Assembly: GCF_040807025.1 (NCBI RefSeq)
Contig: NC_090944.1
Location: 118,932,738-118,996,737, forward strand
Reading direction: 5' to 3'
Length of the DNA stretch: 64,000 nt
Source of the DNA: Struthio camelus
Taxonomy: Eukaryota; Chordata; Aves; Struthioniformes; Struthionidae
The position numbers were made by a program, and so were the translations under genes. Below the pieces are notes generated by a model that was not told the origin of the DNA, did not search any database, and saw nothing but the letters and a program-made list of their open reading frames with translations. This document shows, one piece after another, positions 50,401-59,645 of this stretch (its first letter is position 1; every line of letters begins with the position of its first letter).

Positions 50401-53400
50401 CAAACAGCGTGTGCGTCAGTGGTGCAGGACACTGTTTTGGCCGCTCACACGCCTTGTAGTCTATGTTCTCTAGCACGTTAGCCAGTGCATCCTTCTTTTT
50501 TTCCTCCTTGAAGTCTAGATAAAATTCTGTGTGAGACTTGGTAAATACAGTAGCACAATATAGCGGTGAGAAGGAAAGATGATGATGATCTTTTTAAAAG
50601 TTGCTTTTTTTCTCTCTTTTGGAGGTTTGCTTTTACCACCTAAGAACAACTTAGGTTAGGCCTATTCTGTCTTTTTAGTACTCCTCATACTGTGACGTTT
50701 TTCTGTGTATAACAACTTACTGTGTGGTGATATTGTTGTGTTGGCAGAAGTTCATAGTGAAGATTCACGCTCTCCCCTGCCCTCCCCTTCTCCTTGCAGG
50801 GCTTACCTGGAATCTGATGTAGCTGTGTCTGAAGAGCTTATTCAGAAATACAGTAATGTTGTGCTTGGTCACGTTAATGGCACAGTCAAAGAGCTGAGAC
50901 GCCTCTTCCTAGTCGATGATTTAGTTGATTCTCTGAAGGTAAGTTTACTTTAGCTGTAGAGATGACAGCCTTGTGCTGCTATGTAAATATATTCTGTGCA
51001 GGCCTAGAAGGTTAGCACAGCCTGCTCTTCATTGTAAATGTGAATGAACAGTAACATCTTTGGCTCTGTATAAATAAATACTGAGTTTTGTCTGTTGGAA
51101 GCATTGCGCATTTTGACTTTGGCTTTTTAAGGAGTATATTCAATTCTTAATGTGAATTCTTAAGAGAATCCTGTAAAGTTCTGCATGCAGTAATAGAGTG
51201 ACTAACTTTATTTGCACTTTTGACAGTACAATAAAAATGATTAGAAAACTGCAATAAGCTCCGGCTGCATGGAGGTTGGCCATTACACCTCCTTGCTGGT
51301 GCTTAAAAGCAAAACCCTTTTAAGAAAACAAGACGCTGCTTCAGTATGGCCCTCTGAAATGTGTCACTGCAATATATCTCTTACTCTTAAAAATCTGTTT
51401 TTAGGGCTAGATTGGCACAGTCAGAGTTTGGTTTTGTTTTCTGTACTGAGACTAGTGAGAGGCTACACTAGAAGTCTTTATGTCTACTTTGCTGTTTGCC
51501 TTTGAAGAGGAAGATTGGGGACTGAGTGATGCCCCTTATTTTGCTAGCAAGGTGGACGCTTTATTTTGGTCTCAGGGGTTTGTTTACCGTATTGGAGGGA
51601 GATTTGGATGTGAATAGCTGTTTCTTTTAGCAATGCAAATTACTTAAATGTTGTTTGCAAGTTACTTTGCCTAAAACATGCAATACTGACTAACTGGTAT
51701 CTCAATATGTCCAAGCAGTATTTAATGCGCTTTACTGAGTGTAGCGGAGCAAAATTAACAGTAAAAAATGAGGCGAAAAAAGGTTGAAGATAGTTCAGTT
51801 TTGTTCTGTGACAATTGCATGCTTTTCTTTCAATCTTATTGTCTTTGTTTTTCAAATAATTGTTTACATTACTGAGTTCAACTTGTCCATTGATTTTTTT
51901 TTTTTCAGTTTGTTTAATCTTGAAATGAAGTTGCATTTATATTTCAGTAAATCTCTGCTTTAGAAAGTGCTTTGTAAAGTCCTTTGAGTTGTTGTCAGGG
52001 TTGGGGGAAGAGGTTCTTAGTGAAGCTTAGAATAATAGGAAGGTTCCTGTAAAAGTCTTTGCATTTTGCCATGGAAATTGGAGGCAAATCTGTGAATCCT
52101 ACTCACCGCTTCTAAGTCCCGTTTCTTATTGTGTTTGTGCTTCAACACAGTGAAGGGTTTGTGCTGCTGCTGCTGTAAACGTGACCGTTGTAGCTGTTGT
52201 GCGAGTCTCCCACAGTAGGAGTCCTTTCCCTCTGGAGAACAGAGATTGTTAAGTGCTCAGGCTGGTACCAGGGTTCTGCTGCTTGTGATATGGGCTCAGT
52301 TCCACAAAGGGAGAGTGGAGAGTAGATGGGATATTAGCCTGGATTTCATGTAATAATCTTCCTGCTTCTGGAGGTTCTTATTTTCAGGTTGTGATATTGT
52401 ACACAATTGATACTGCTACAATCATTTCATGGCAAAGTGGCTTAAAAGGGCCAGTTGCTGTCTGTGCCTTGCTGATGTTTCCTGCATTTTGATGGTGATC
52501 CTCTTTCCGTCACCCTATTGATGTATAGGAAGCTGTGTCACCTCCATGCTTCGGTGACTGAGTCACTTAGGATTCATCTCTACAGCATCGTGGCCTTGAC
52601 CAAAAGAATTATTGTTGCATGACCACAGTTGCATTTTTGATCACTTAAATTTAGGGGGGGAGGGGAGGAGAAAAGAACATACTCTTTTATTTATTGTGTT
52701 TTAAATGCCACTAAGTTTCAGTGTTCAAAAAAAGGTTATTTTGCTTTAAGTTTTGTTTGTATCTGATTAAAACTGGGCGCATCATAGGAAAACTTATGAT
52801 CACAACAGAGCTCTTTATATTTCTTTAACAACTGTGAAACCCTTTTTGGTACATTCCCTCATATGTTATGAGGATTTCCACACCATTTTTATAGTGGTCA
52901 CAATCCCTTCCAGTCAAGGGAAGGGAAGCAGCGAATGGCTCTTGTAGTTAACGCTGTCTTTGAGAGGAACGCCATTAGAGCAAATGATGTTAGCAGTAGA
53001 ATTCAGTCCAGACAGAATGTCTTCAAGGCACTCCAATCGCTTTTAAAATAGCATGGTATAGAGGAAAGAGATGTTTCTTCAGCTGAACTAATTCATTTTC
53101 CCTCTCTTCTTCTAGCATTTGAAACATTTTATGTAGGTTAATTAGTCTAATTTATAGTTGCTTATGTGAAAGCAGTGAATGTCAGGACAGTTTACAAGCA
53201 GTTACTGATTTGAAGAGTTTGTGCTTGAGGAGAACATTAAGATGCTGAGGTTTTATGTAACATAACGGACCCGATTTGAAAAAAACAACCAAACAAAAAA
53301 ACAACAAAAAAACCCACCCCGCTACTTGGATCATGTAATTTAAATATCTTCACTATAGGAAACAGCATGTTTGTATATCATTAAAGTTAGAGCTTTATTG

Positions 53401-56400
53401 TAGAATCTGTCTGCAGGCTGGTTTATTGTGTGTAACAGTTCTAGCTGTAAAATCTGTCTCAGTGTTAAGGTTTTTTCCTTTTTTATTAAACAACGCTTCA
53501 GTCATGAAAGTTAAAATGGATTCTAAATATTTATGCTGCACAGGGGAAAGTTCCTTGCAATTTTTCAGCTGTAATTCCAAAAGAGCCCTTGTCAGAGTGT
53601 GCCAGGAAAAACTGCACTTTGTCCTGATACGCAGCAATCTGGTGATTCATCCTTCACTGCGCAATCAGTAGGGTTTCTGTTCTGACACTGGGGCAAGTTG
53701 CTTTCAATTTATCATTGCTCAGCTGATGTTTTTGAAATAGAGCTCTTTGCTATATTTGAACTTTTGCAGTAAAGAGTTGACACATGGGCATTCTTGATTT
53801 GTCATTAAATTGGATGATGCTTTGGGTTGCTGGGGAGTCATTGGCATAAGGTAGGCACAAACTCGGTCCGATCTATCAGATATATCGGTTTCCTCTTTGC
53901 GTACTGTTGCAACTTGCAGACAGTGAACTTGGGCCATCACTTTCTCTTCTGTCCTTTGAGTGTGTAGGAAGAGCAGAATTGTCTTTGTAGGTCAGTCCTG
54001 GGTTGCCTTCTGCTTATTTTCCATCTTAGAGCTCAGAGTTCCAAGTGTTTAAACATATTTGTGGTAAGCCTTCCGGCACTGGAACGTTCTCTGACTTCGT
54101 CTCCTTCCTAAGAAGAAGGAGGGAGGAAAAGAGGAGAGACAAATACGTAAATGGGAGTTCAGATCAGCTCTACTTAATTCCTGGCGTCTTCCCTGTGTGT
54201 TAATTGTCAGAAGCATGTAAAGAGAGGGGGTTCTGTGTTTCTTGCTGAACTTAATTTGCTTTGGTGGCCAGAGCTTTCAAAACAGGAGCCGTCCCTTACT
54301 GAAGATTTGCTGTCAGCAGAAGGCAGGTGGCTGGTTTCGCTGGGGCTGTAGCTCTTCCTGCCCGATACGAATAAGTGAAGTGGATAAAAACTGCGCACAC
54401 AGCCCAGGGTCGTTATTAGACCCTGCCACTGCTTTGAACGGACTTTAGGAGGAGCAAAGCCTGTGTTGGTCAAATGTCAATTCCTCCGTTTTATTTGGCC
54501 ATAAATTCAGTGCTTCCTTAATTAGGCTGAATATTTTAGTGATAGTTGTGACGATTGTTGGACTTCAGGATTGATTCATGTCTGGTACCCCTCTGCTTAC
54601 GTGACCTCAAGTTTTCTGACTTAGTCTTTAGTAATGTTACTAAATGTTTACCTGACTAGGCTGGTGCTTCACTTCTATAATCATGTTCCTGCAGAGAATA
54701 TTTTGGATAGCTGTCAAGATGCTTTTCTGTGCGTGCTTGAAGCCAGTACGTTTACTGTACTGAATGCACAAAGTGTAAGAGAAGTCTCTGTTCAGAATGA
54801 TCATAAACTTGGATTTTCTTTGCTGAAGTAAAAGTTGTACTTTCCTCCCTTTGAGAAGGGGATGTGTTGTATGTACAGACTTGCTTGGAAAGCAGAACGT
54901 TTGAATGCTCCATTAAAACGTGTTGTGCAAAGTGGCCGGCAGCCAGCTCTTGCCCTGGCATTGCAGAGAGCAGAACTGGGCCAAGGTTTGAATGAATCAT
55001 GAGGGAGCCTAGAGAAATCTACTTTGTTTTTCTTGATAAACCTGCTGAACTCCTTCAGTAGGAGTGCAGTGGATGATAATGTTGCAGTCTTGTCTCATGC
55101 TTAACTTCATGCCGCTAGTGCTACTTGCGTCACATCTAGAAGGAACTGAGAGATAAAGAACTGCATCACTTGCAATTAGTCCTAGTTGATTTTGAGTGGG
55201 ACCAGACTGACCAAAGATCCTGAAGTACTAACTCTTTATTTCATTACAGGGCTCATGCAACTAAATTTGAATTAATTCTCATGCCCTTACCTTACTGTTG
55301 GCTGTTGTGTTGTTTAGTTTTGTTTGATTTGGAGATATGCATCTTAAAAGAAACTAAAAATGGATGTTTGGATCCATAGTTTCTGAGTAACTCTGCTGTA
55401 GTCTAGATCTTTGCTCTCTTCTGTTTCATCCCGTACCGCAGTCCTTCAACATCCTTTTCTGTTTCTCCTTCCAGTGCTTTGTACCCATCTTGCAGTTTTG
55501 TGTGTCCCCTGTTTGTTGGAGTGATTCACCTTCAGCTGTTATCTTTGCCTAGGTCTTCTCTCGCTGATGCCAGCTGCAGCCTCTGCACCATGTCTGTATG
55601 GCTGCTCCAGTGTTTTGTGGTGTCTTTCACGGAAAACAACCAGACGTGCTTAGTTGATTTGAGGGCCAGGGATCTCATCTGTGCTCTGCACAATGCAAAG
55701 CATAATTCAGTGCTTAGCAAGTAATAAGCACAGCTAAATCTGCTACATCTGACATCCAAATCCAGCTTCTGCTCAGTTGCGGATGGACTGTGCAACACTA
55801 GAAGAAACCAGCTAGTTTTCCTTGTGGAGGAATCCTACACAGAAATAGAGCTGGCAGCCTTCAGCCCCCCTCTCGCCCCAGCATAGGTCAGAGGTATGCT
55901 TGGGACAGGCTGTGGCCCAGCACTCTCCACCTGGCAGAAAACTGAGGGTTTTTAATTTCTGTAGATCTTTGTGTAAAACTAATGAAGCGGAGCAGAGACT
56001 GTGCACAACAGCAGATTTGTCTTGAGTGCAGTGGCAGCGGGGAAGGAACAATGTCTAGGTATGAGTTAGGGTATGAAGCCAGAAGTCGGAGCAGTGCAAT
56101 GGTTTAGGTGTCTGTTAACAGAAAGCCATCTTTGCTTCTGAACTTGTCTCTGACTTAAAACTTTCTTCCATGGCACTATTGACTGCTTTCCTGAATGTTT
56201 TAGTACCCAAAGACTCTGGATAAAAAGCCAAACAAGCCCACCTTGCCACGTTACCTCCCAGACAGCTCTTTCACCCTGATGTGACAGAAGCCCCTGCCTG
56301 GTCTAGTCCACAGTTCGTTGAAACCTTTGCTGAGCTGAAGTGCGGTTATGATAGTTTGGGCTTGAGCTGCACCCAGGAGTGGGTGAGCTCCTGGACTGGC

Positions 56401-59400
56401 TGCTGGGCTGCCACCAAGCAAACACCTTGCTTGTTTCTGGCTCTGTCACTGCATGCCGTGTCACATGCCATCCCTTTAACCTCTCACTTGCGTGTCTTGT
56501 CTCATCTCCGTGAAGGGTGGAGGTCGGAGTGGTGTTTGCTCATTGTTATTAAATGCTGATTTGGAATTGCTGTATACATGCAGAGGGCATTGAGCAGCCA
56601 CTAATACTAACAGCTTTTGGTCACTGCTCACTTGGGCTGTATTCAGCCAGGTGACCTAGAAGCAAGAGGCCACACATCCTATTAATAAACCCTTCGGCCG
56701 TTTAGTCACTCATCTGTAATTATATTTGATATAGAAATATGAAATAGAGTTGGGGGTTTTTAGCTTCATATATGTGTTTAGAGAAGTTATCTCACCTAAT
56801 GGTCTAATTCATACATTCTTGTAAGACCGATTGTGGGCTAATACGCTTTTTTCCTTTTAGTTTGCAGTGTTGATGTGGGTATTCACTTATGTTGGTGCCT
56901 TGTTTAACGGTCTGACATTACTGATACTGGGTAAGTGTTTTAAATTGTGTTAAAATACCTAGCATACAAACTAACAACCCTGGAAAAGTACTGAAGTCAG
57001 CTCGATACTGTGAGGCTGTTCCTATGTTACTTAAGAGCATATCAAGACGATATAATTGTGTGTCCTTTTTCTAGGACATTGATATCAGTGCAGAACTGAA
57101 GTTTTGAATCGCGTTGCTGAACTCCTTGAGGTTGCTGATTCTCCAGACAATGTAGCACCATTTAAAAGCACGTTCATTTGTGCTTATCCCTTTGAGGGTT
57201 AGCCTTACTTTGATATCATTGCTGTGTTGTAACTTTGAGGAGGTACACACCTGGCTTTGGTCATACCCCGCTGAAGATAGAGTTTCCGTTTCTGGTATTC
57301 TAGAGCAGGTTGACTAGAGGTATCAGATACGTAGAGTGGCATAACCACAAGCCTAAGTGTCCTTTTTGAAGAATTTGCAAAACCTGCAGTGAGAATGTAA
57401 GCTGTGATCAGAGTCACTGTACGGTTAACAAGACCTGGAGAATTCTGCAGCTTTTCCTCATAGGAACTATTTAAATTACCCGCCAACAATTTTTGTATGT
57501 GGTTTAGTTATTTCTTTTTCTTCTATCTTAAAAAACAGAACAAAACAAAAAGTCACCCTCTGAAAACTACTCTGTTCTGTATGAACACCATTCCTTTTGT
57601 CAATACTTGCACCTTTGGTCTGTTCTTTTCCAGCTTTGATTTCGCTCTTCAGTGTTCCTGTTATTTATGAGAGACATCAGGTGAGTGTTTAATATGATTA
57701 TTAAATATACCATAAAAATTAGTTTTTTTGGTATGAACTTTGGTTTATTTTTAGTTCTCGTGTTTAGTCTTTAAGCTTTTAAAACATAGGTCTTTTAACC
57801 ATGAGTCAGAGCAAGGGCAAGAGAAGCAAGTTTACTTTGAAGTCCAGACTGCAAGTGCTTTCCCTTCCTTTTTGGTGGAAGTGTAAGAAGGCTTCCCAAA
57901 CAAACAATTATGAAAAAGGCCTGCTTAACCTGGTTTTGCCTTCTGTCCCTCTGATCCAGATTTGGACAGGACTAAAGCAGTAATAGGTAGGATATGTTAA
58001 TCCTGATGCAAGTACTTTCTAAACAATTTCTGAAGAAACCACTTTGGAGCTAGTGTTCAGGATTTGTGTCCTGAAACCCTGTGGATTTTGTAGCCCTGGC
58101 TAAAACATTGGTGGGAGGTGCTCAGCACAGTCCAGTGCTGCTTTGATGGATAGACTAGTGTGAAGGAAGGAGATGAGAAGCCAAAATAAAATGAATGCTA
58201 TTAAATTGTAGCAGAGCTGAGCAGAAACAGTCTCTGGTAGGGCATGCCACAGAAGCGGGGGTGAGCCAGCTCTGGCTTAGCAGTTCCTTCTCCCCTTTCA
58301 AAAACAACCCCTCTTCACAGAGGCCAGACTGGGACTTAGAAAAGGAGAAAGGAAGGCACTGAGCGGATGGCGGAGCCTCTTGGGCTCCTCTCCAAGCTGC
58401 TCTATGACCCAAGAAAAAAATAAAATATCCTGAAGTGAAAGGAAATCCTGTAGCCCTGAGGGAAGATGATGAACAATTTGTGTGGCTTAACCCTGGCCCT
58501 CAATCCTCTTGACAAGCTGAATGCTGCTGTCGAAGGATAAGCTGTTTAACGTGCCCAGCCCACCTAAGCTTGCGTTCTCCATGGTGCCGAGGGGATGTGG
58601 AAGAGTTGATTGCTCCTCACTGGAGGGCCTTGGTTGTGTGCCCTCATGTTGGAGCAGCCTGGACATGAGATGCGGTGAAACGCTAGTGACTAGTTTGAAA
58701 CACGCAGAAGCCAGAGATGGATTTATTTAAGTACTCACCCCTAATCCCTGTGGTTGTGTGTGCTCCTGAAGGCAAACGCTAGCACCGGTCGTGGCTGAAG
58801 GTGCAGGATCTCTTGCAGAGAGCTTGGGCGGGCAGGGCAGCCCCTGGGCTGCTCCTCAAAACAGCAGCTCTGGCATGTGCCTTTATCCTTGGAAGCTCTT
58901 GCCTTTTTGTGGTCACCAGTCACAATCAAGGGAGCTTTATACTGGAAACCAACTGAGAGGAGCTGAGCAGGGTAACCTGGTGTGGCGTCAAACTGGGAAA
59001 TGAACACACACGCAAGCTCCTGACTTCTTTCTGTCACGCTTTTCCTGTAGAGCATGCTTCAGTGTAGCATATCTGTGACTACCAGGCAGCAAAGTAACTC
59101 ATATGTAAGAGTCAACGAAAACAGCTAATATCTGTTGTCTTAAATTTCAGGCCCAAATTGATCATTATTTGGGACTAGTGAACAAGAATGTCAAAGATGC
59201 GATGGCTAAGTGAGTTTTTTTTGTTTCATCTTTTAAATAATTAAGAGGTCTTGATATATGTGTGCTATTTCTGTATCTAACAAATACATAATGTACATTA
59301 GTCATGGGAGGGAAGTCCTTTATTATTTAAATAGTAGAATGTTTATGAAATCAGCTCCTTTCTTGCTGATGTAGTTGTTAATATTGGATGAAACTTGAGT

Positions 59401-59645
59401 CGCTCGTTTCTAATAAAAATCGATCGATATATTTGAAACCATTAGGCAAGGGGCGAATGAAGAGGAATTCAGCAGTCTTAGCAGCTTGAACGTGATAGTT
59501 GTGTGTTGCCGTGATAATTATCTTCAGGTTGGTGGGTTTTAAGAATACAGTCATACTTACCTTTTTTTTCCTTACTGAAATGCTGTTTTCCTCTTCTTAC
59601 AGGATTCAAGCAAAGATCCCTGGGTTGAAGCGCAAAACTGAGTAA
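13273..59645 (+). CDS. RTN4: RTN4 long isoforms (Nogo-A; Nogo-B by skipping exon 3), reticulon-4
   Basis: Nine coding exons: 13273-13762, 30310-30366, 31194-33641, 48091-48298, 50800-50938, 56861-56930, 57634-57680, 59151-59209 and 59603-59645. All phases join without shifts to give 1186 residues (human Nogo-A has 1192). Exons 1, 2 and 3 all end after the first base of a codon, so exon 2 can splice straight to exon 4 and give Nogo-B of 370 residues. The protein is an ER membrane protein. Its C-terminal reticulon homology domain has two long hydrophobic hairpins that bend tubular ER. Nogo-A's exon 3 region and the Nogo-66 loop are known inhibitors of neurite growth, acting through S1PR2 and through NgR1/PirB respectively. 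The frame starts at ATG 13273 in a strong context (ACC ATG G). The C-terminus KRKTE is close to the mammalian KRKAE di-lysine-like ER signal. Exon structure and RHD are unmistakable. Confidence 0.97.
13927..14065. repeat. Poly(C) and long polypyrimidine tract
   Basis: A run of about 17 C at 13927-13943. A nearly pure C/T tract of about 87 bases follows at 13979-14065. It sits just inside intron 1 on the sense strand, within the CpG island. Such homopurine/homopyrimidine mirror-like tracts can form H-DNA; no function is evident. Confidence 0.8.
16989..17003. repeat. Poly(A) tract in intron 1
   Basis: A homopolymer A run without an adjacent recognisable retroelement. It is simple low-complexity sequence. 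Confidence 0.75.
18501..18676 (-). mobile_element. CR1 LINE 3'-end fragment
   Basis: The + strand begins with GAATCACAGAATCACAGAG and continues GGTTGGAAAGGACCTC, TCTAGTCCAACCCCC and GGAGACTCCACAACC. This is the reverse complement of the 3' end of avian/reptilian chicken-repeat-1 elements, which finish in short ATTCTRTG-type repeats. It is therefore a 5'-truncated CR1 on the minus strand, opposite to RTN4. Similarity fades after about 18676. No coding capacity remains. It is the only clear interspersed transposon fragment I found and supports a bird (or other sauropsid) origin. Confidence 0.92.
26900..26938. repeat. Two-copy 21-base tandem duplication
   Basis: GAAGTGATTATCAGGGCC occurs at 26900-26917 and is repeated at 26921-26938 with identical sequence. 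It is a recent local duplication inside intron 1. Confidence 0.85.
27192..27208. repeat. (TG)n microsatellite in intron 1
   Basis: About eight TG units followed by a G run. A shorter TG run is at 22303-22316. Confidence 0.8.
30310..30366 (+). CDS. RTN4: RTN4 exon 2
   Basis: A 57-base exon completing codon 164 (Asp) and encoding [18 protein letters not shown] (165-182) plus one base of the next codon. Human RTN4 has the closely similar [19 protein letters not shown] at this place. The acceptor is a good TTTTTCAG. The donor that keeps frame with both exon 3 and exon 4 is GCAG|GCAAGT, a GC-type donor. The nearest GT (30371-30372) would break the frame into exon 3. This exon is used in Nogo-A and Nogo-B. 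Confidence 0.93.
30367..31193 (+). other. RTN4: RTN4 intron 2 (GC-AG intron)
   Basis: An 827-base intron from GCAAGT to CACGGTCACAG. No gene or repeat beyond a short CA-rich patch near 30857-30870 was seen in it. Confidence 0.85.
31194..33641 (+). CDS. RTN4: RTN4 exon 3, Nogo-A-specific exon
   Basis: A 2448-base exon encoding residues 183 (split) to 998 of Nogo-A. It starts [11 protein letters not shown] (human ENMDLKEQPG) and ends SAKLSKSS before the donor TCAG|GTAATC. The region is hydrophilic, rich in Glu, Ser, Thr and Pro, and has no membrane segment, so it is expected to be largely disordered. Conserved islands stand out in divergent sequence: [18 protein letters not shown] (528-545), [26 protein letters not shown] (680-691), KPYLESF (786-792) and KIPLQMEEL (819-827). 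The first three lie in or next to the segment called Delta-20 in rat Nogo-A, which inhibits neurite growth and cell spreading. Intact and full length; human exon 3 is about 2.4 kb. Confidence 0.97.
33714..33732. repeat. (TC)n microsatellite
   Basis: About nine TC units, 72 bases after the exon 3 donor. Confidence 0.85.
36602..36617. repeat. Poly(C) tract
   Basis: Sixteen C followed by GGGTTGGGG. A GTGTGT/T-rich low-complexity patch lies about 200 bases earlier (36362-36401). Confidence 0.8.
39390..39660 (+). promoter_or_regulatory. RTN4: Putative RTN4-C (Nogo-C) promoter and leader
   Basis: A local GC/CpG-rich block (about 39400-39560) stands in AT-rich intron immediately before the Nogo-C start exon. 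It contains CAGCTG E-boxes at 39502-39507 (inside the palindrome GTCAGCTGAC), 39603-39608 and 39637-39642. It also has the inverted repeat CCACTG-CGT-CAGTGG at 39466-39480. Nogo-C is known to be enriched in skeletal muscle in mammals, and CAGCTG is a preferred MyoD/myogenin site, so muscle bHLH control is a reasonable inference. A three-codon upstream ORF (ATG 39619 to TGA 39630) would lie in the leader if transcription starts before it. Confidence 0.6.
39666..39699 (+). CDS. RTN4: RTN4 exon 1C, start of Nogo-C
   Basis: ATG at 39666 opens [11 protein letters not shown] and ends with one base of the next codon before a GT (39700). Splicing to exon 4 gives [13 protein letters not shown]. Human Nogo-C begins MDGQKKNWKDK and joins exon 4 in the same phase. 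With the RHD exons the product is 199 residues, exactly the human Nogo-C length. The donor AAGG|GTATTT is moderate. The exon was too short to appear as an ORF and was found by its WKDK signature and phase. Nogo-C lacks the Nogo-A/B N-terminus but keeps the ER-shaping hairpins and Nogo-66. Confidence 0.9.
39666..59645 (+). CDS. RTN4: RTN4-C (Nogo-C), short isoform from the internal promoter
   Basis: Join of 39666-39699 with the six RHD exons (48091-48298, 50800-50938, 56861-56930, 57634-57680, 59151-59209, 59603-59645), giving 199 residues with no frame break. The 11-residue unique N-terminus runs directly into the reticulon homology domain. In mammals this isoform is most abundant in skeletal muscle. 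Confidence 0.88.
39700..44150 (+). other. RTN4: Intron between exon 1C and the next CpG-rich block
   Basis: Mostly AT-rich intron, with short G-rich/A-rich simple sequence near 40835-40862. A moderately CpG-containing patch at about 43250-43640 carries overlapping minus-strand ORFs of up to 90 codons without recognisable protein features. No supported exon. Confidence 0.7.
44160..44384 (+). promoter_or_regulatory. RTN4: Small CpG-rich block, candidate alternative RTN4 promoter
   Basis: About 130 bases of dense CpG (44160-44290, with runs such as CGCGCGCTGCGCTCGCTCGC). It contains an inverted CCAAT box (ATTGG, 44204-44208), a TGACCTTTGA nuclear-receptor-like half-site (44301-44310), an ETS-like GGAAGTG and a CAGCTG (44346-44351). 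It directly precedes an ATG in good context with a phase-compatible splice donor. Confidence 0.45.
44385..44400 (+). CDS. RTN4: Candidate additional RTN4 first coding exon (MDAKI)
   Basis: ATG at 44385 in good context (CAAG ATG G) encodes MDAKI plus one base, followed by GGTTAGTG, which offers a donor at 44401. Splicing to exon 4 at 48091 gives [14 protein letters not shown] in frame, a 193-residue short reticulon. Support comes from the small CpG-rich promoter-like block just upstream and the matching phase; the donor (GTTAGT) is only fair. It could instead be a non-coding regulatory CpG patch with a chance ATG. Confidence 0.45.
44408..44450. repeat. (CT)n-(CTGT)n compound microsatellite
   Basis: About 13 CT units (44408-44434) followed by about four TCTG units (to 44450). 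It lies immediately after the candidate donor at 44401, so it would serve as a pyrimidine-rich start of the intron. Likely polymorphic. Confidence 0.9.
46464..46486. repeat. (TTTTA)n pentanucleotide repeat
   Basis: Four to five TTTTA units in the intron before exon 4. Confidence 0.8.
48091..48298 (+). CDS. RTN4: RTN4 exon 4, RHD part 1: first hairpin and start of Nogo-66
   Basis: A 208-base exon encoding (V)[17 protein letters not shown] onward, residues 1000-1067 of Nogo-A plus two bases of an Arg codon. It contains the first long hydrophobic hairpin (about 1011-1048), wide enough to insert as a wedge in the outer leaflet. It then begins the Nogo-66 loop at [11 protein letters not shown] (1049). 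It starts after CTTTTAG and ends TTTAG|GTGAGG. It is the common acceptor exon for Nogo-A, Nogo-B, Nogo-C and the candidate MDAKI form, all of which arrive in the same phase. Near-identical to mammalian RTN4. Confidence 0.98.
48299..50799 (+). other. RTN4: RTN4 intron
   Basis: A 2.5-kb intron (GTGAGG to CTCCTTGCAG). Nothing beyond T-rich simple sequence near 50319-50331 was seen. Confidence 0.85.
50800..50938 (+). CDS. RTN4: RTN4 exon 5, RHD part 2: rest of Nogo-66
   Basis: A 139-base exon that completes Arg1068 and encodes residues 1069-1114, from [13 protein letters not shown] to DDLVDSLK, ending at AAG|GTAAGT. With the end of exon 4 it makes a 66-residue loop between the two hydrophobic hairpins, the same length as mammalian Nogo-66, which binds NgR1 and PirB. 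The sequon HVNGT replaces HVNCT of human RTN4, so this loop has no cysteine. Confidence 0.97.
50939..56860 (+). other. RTN4: RTN4 intron
   Basis: A 5.9-kb intron (GTAAGT to TTCCTTTTAG). Simple sequence includes an A/C-rich patch at about 53279-53320. Many short ORFs are present, none with splice sites or protein character. Confidence 0.85.
56861..56930 (+). CDS. RTN4: RTN4 exon 6, RHD part 3: second hairpin
   Basis: A 70-base exon encoding [18 protein letters not shown] and on to LLIL (1115-1137) plus one base, ending CTGG|GTAAGT. This is the start of the second long hydrophobic segment, identical or nearly so to mammalian RTN4. Confidence 0.97.
56931..57633 (+). other. RTN4: RTN4 intron
   Basis: A 703-base intron (GTAAGT to TCTTTTCCAG). 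Nothing notable seen. Confidence 0.85.
57634..57680 (+). CDS. RTN4: RTN4 exon 7, RHD part 4
   Basis: A 47-base exon completing Ala1138 and encoding [15 protein letters not shown] (1139-1153), ending CATCAG|GTGAGT. It finishes the second hydrophobic hairpin and enters the cytosolic C-terminal tail, the conserved VPVIYERHQ reticulon motif. Confidence 0.97.
57681..59150 (+). other. RTN4: RTN4 intron
   Basis: A 1470-base intron (GTGAGT to TTAAATTTCAG). No gene or recognised repeat. Confidence 0.85.
59151..59209 (+). CDS. RTN4: RTN4 exon 8, RHD part 5 (C-terminal amphipathic segment)
   Basis: A 59-base exon encoding [19 protein letters not shown] (1154-1172) plus two bases of Lys1173, with the donor CTAA|GTGAGT. 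Human has [12 protein letters not shown] here. This forms the amphipathic helix following the second hairpin that helps reticulons shape tubules. Confidence 0.96.
59210..59602 (+). other. RTN4: RTN4 last intron
   Basis: A 393-base intron (GTGAGT to CTTCTTACAG). Nothing notable. Confidence 0.85.
59603..59645 (+). CDS. RTN4: RTN4 exon 9, C-terminus and stop
   Basis: Encodes the end of Lys1173 and [13 protein letters not shown] (1174-1186), then TAA at 59643-59645. Human ends KRKAE. The Lys at -3 and -5 makes a di-lysine-like ER retrieval signal on the cytosolic tail. Confidence 0.96.
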
